A DNA stretch of 5,277 nt from Saprospiraceae bacterium (GTDB lineage Bacteria > Bacteroidota > Bacteroidia > Chitinophagales > Saprospiraceae). The position numbers were made by a program, and so were the translations under genes. Below are positions 4,984 through 5,277 of the stretch, piece after piece (position 1 is the stretch's first letter; each line of letters begins with the position of its first letter). Below the pieces are notes generated by a model, which saw only the letters and a program-made list of their open reading frames with translations, searched no databases and was not told where the DNA came from. The stretch spans positions 1-5,277 of the forward strand of contig JALHPW010000215.1 of NCBI GenBank assembly GCA_022842255.1. Reading direction: 5' to 3'.

Positions 4984-5277
4984 TGTTACAAAAACTTTCG
5001 CTCAAGGACTTTGAACACAATATCAGCCCTGCCACCTGGTATGCCGCAGACGATTTGGTACAGGCAAATCGGGTGAAAAACCTCCGCGAAATAGAACGAC
5101 ATTTTTGGGTGGCCCTCGTAGAAACCGATGAGGGCAATTTTGAGTCGGAGGTCATGATTACCCCGCACAAAATAAAAGCCTACGCCTGCGAATGTTTTAC
5201 CGAGGGGCGGCGCTTGATGTGCCCACATATTGCCGCTACCCTGATCAAAATCCGGCAATTCTTTGAACAGCGTGAAG
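4983..5277 (+). CDS. SWIM zinc-finger protein N-terminus (probable SNF2-type helicase), 3'-truncated
   Basis: From ATG at 4983 the frame is open for 98 codons and runs off the window edge. Residues 69-82 form a SWIM finger C-x-C-x8-C-x-H (ACEC...MCPH: Cys69, Cys71, Cys80, His82), a zinc-binding module associated with DNA or protein binding. The preceding part (LSLKDFEHNISPATWYAADDL, then a strand pattern FWVALVET...FESEVMI) is the usual lead-in to the finger, and IAATLIKIRQFF follows as a helix. In Bacteroidota such N-terminal SWIM fingers commonly precede a SNF2 DEAD/DEAH helicase core, so a long cytoplasmic ATPase is the likely full product; this is inferred because no helicase motif lies inside the window. 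A smaller stand-alone SWIM protein is the alternative. A TACTTTTG promoter element and a small stem-loop sit immediately upstream. Confidence 0.85.
   Translation, partial: MLQKLSLKDFEHNISPATWYAADDLVQANRVKNLREIERHFWVALVETDEGNFESEVMITPHKIKAYACECFTEGRRLMCPHIAATLIKIRQFFEQRE

Noticed and set aside
4892..5258. Two minus-strand frames opposite the SWIM gene
   Set aside because: The plus frame carries the SWIM finger and a promoter element; the minus frames show no motif.

Overview
The window looks like chromosomal DNA of a Bacteroidota member, most likely of the Saprospiria (Haliscomenobacter/Lewinella-like). Four signs support this: a secreted repeat protein ending in a type IX secretion sorting domain of the gliding-motility C-terminal type (CHU_C); a carboxypeptidase-regulatory-like surface protein and a small lipoprotein of kinds common in this phylum; start codons without clear Shine-Dalgarno sequences; and TAnnTTTG promoter elements, the Bacteroidota -7 consensus, close upstream of three of the starts. 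The genus is an inference from protein style, not a proven assignment.

Layout, left to right. Positions 1-2459 (+) hold the 3' part of a very large adhesin-like gene: at least seven Ig/PKD-like modules with a near-constant 78-residue period, one SprB-type repeat and a C-terminal sorting domain. A strong bidirectional hairpin terminator (2504-2539) separates it from a convergent three-gene minus-strand cluster. In transcription order that cluster is an exported protein with a carboxypeptidase-like regulatory domain (4059-3418), a small Cys-containing lipoprotein (3367-3047) and a GNAT acetyltransferase (3024-2569). Spacers of 50 and 22 nt suggest one operon running from a promoter near 4070 to the shared terminator. 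A 144-bp divergent intergenic region with two facing TACCTTTG boxes and a 14-bp perfect palindrome leads to an OmpH/Skp-family periplasmic chaperone gene (4204-4716, +). A 266-bp spacer follows. It holds a perfect 49-bp inverted repeat (4743-4791 / 4850-4898) and then a promoter and a small stem-loop abutting the start of a SWIM zinc-finger gene (4983 to the window end, +). That gene is cut by the window edge and is probably the N-terminus of a SNF2-type helicase.

Working together: four of the six genes encode envelope or secreted products (adhesin, exported regulatory-domain protein, lipoprotein, Skp-like chaperone). I see no evidence of a dedicated multi-gene system. The genes look like ordinary Bacteroidota genome content. 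The unusual signal is in the spacers: three different spacers each carry a different short-word repeat (a 12-bp direct repeat, a 7-bp-period tandem repeat, and the 49-bp inverted repeat whose arms contain a duplicated 10-mer). The inverted repeat is the strongest candidate for something not explained by standard annotation.
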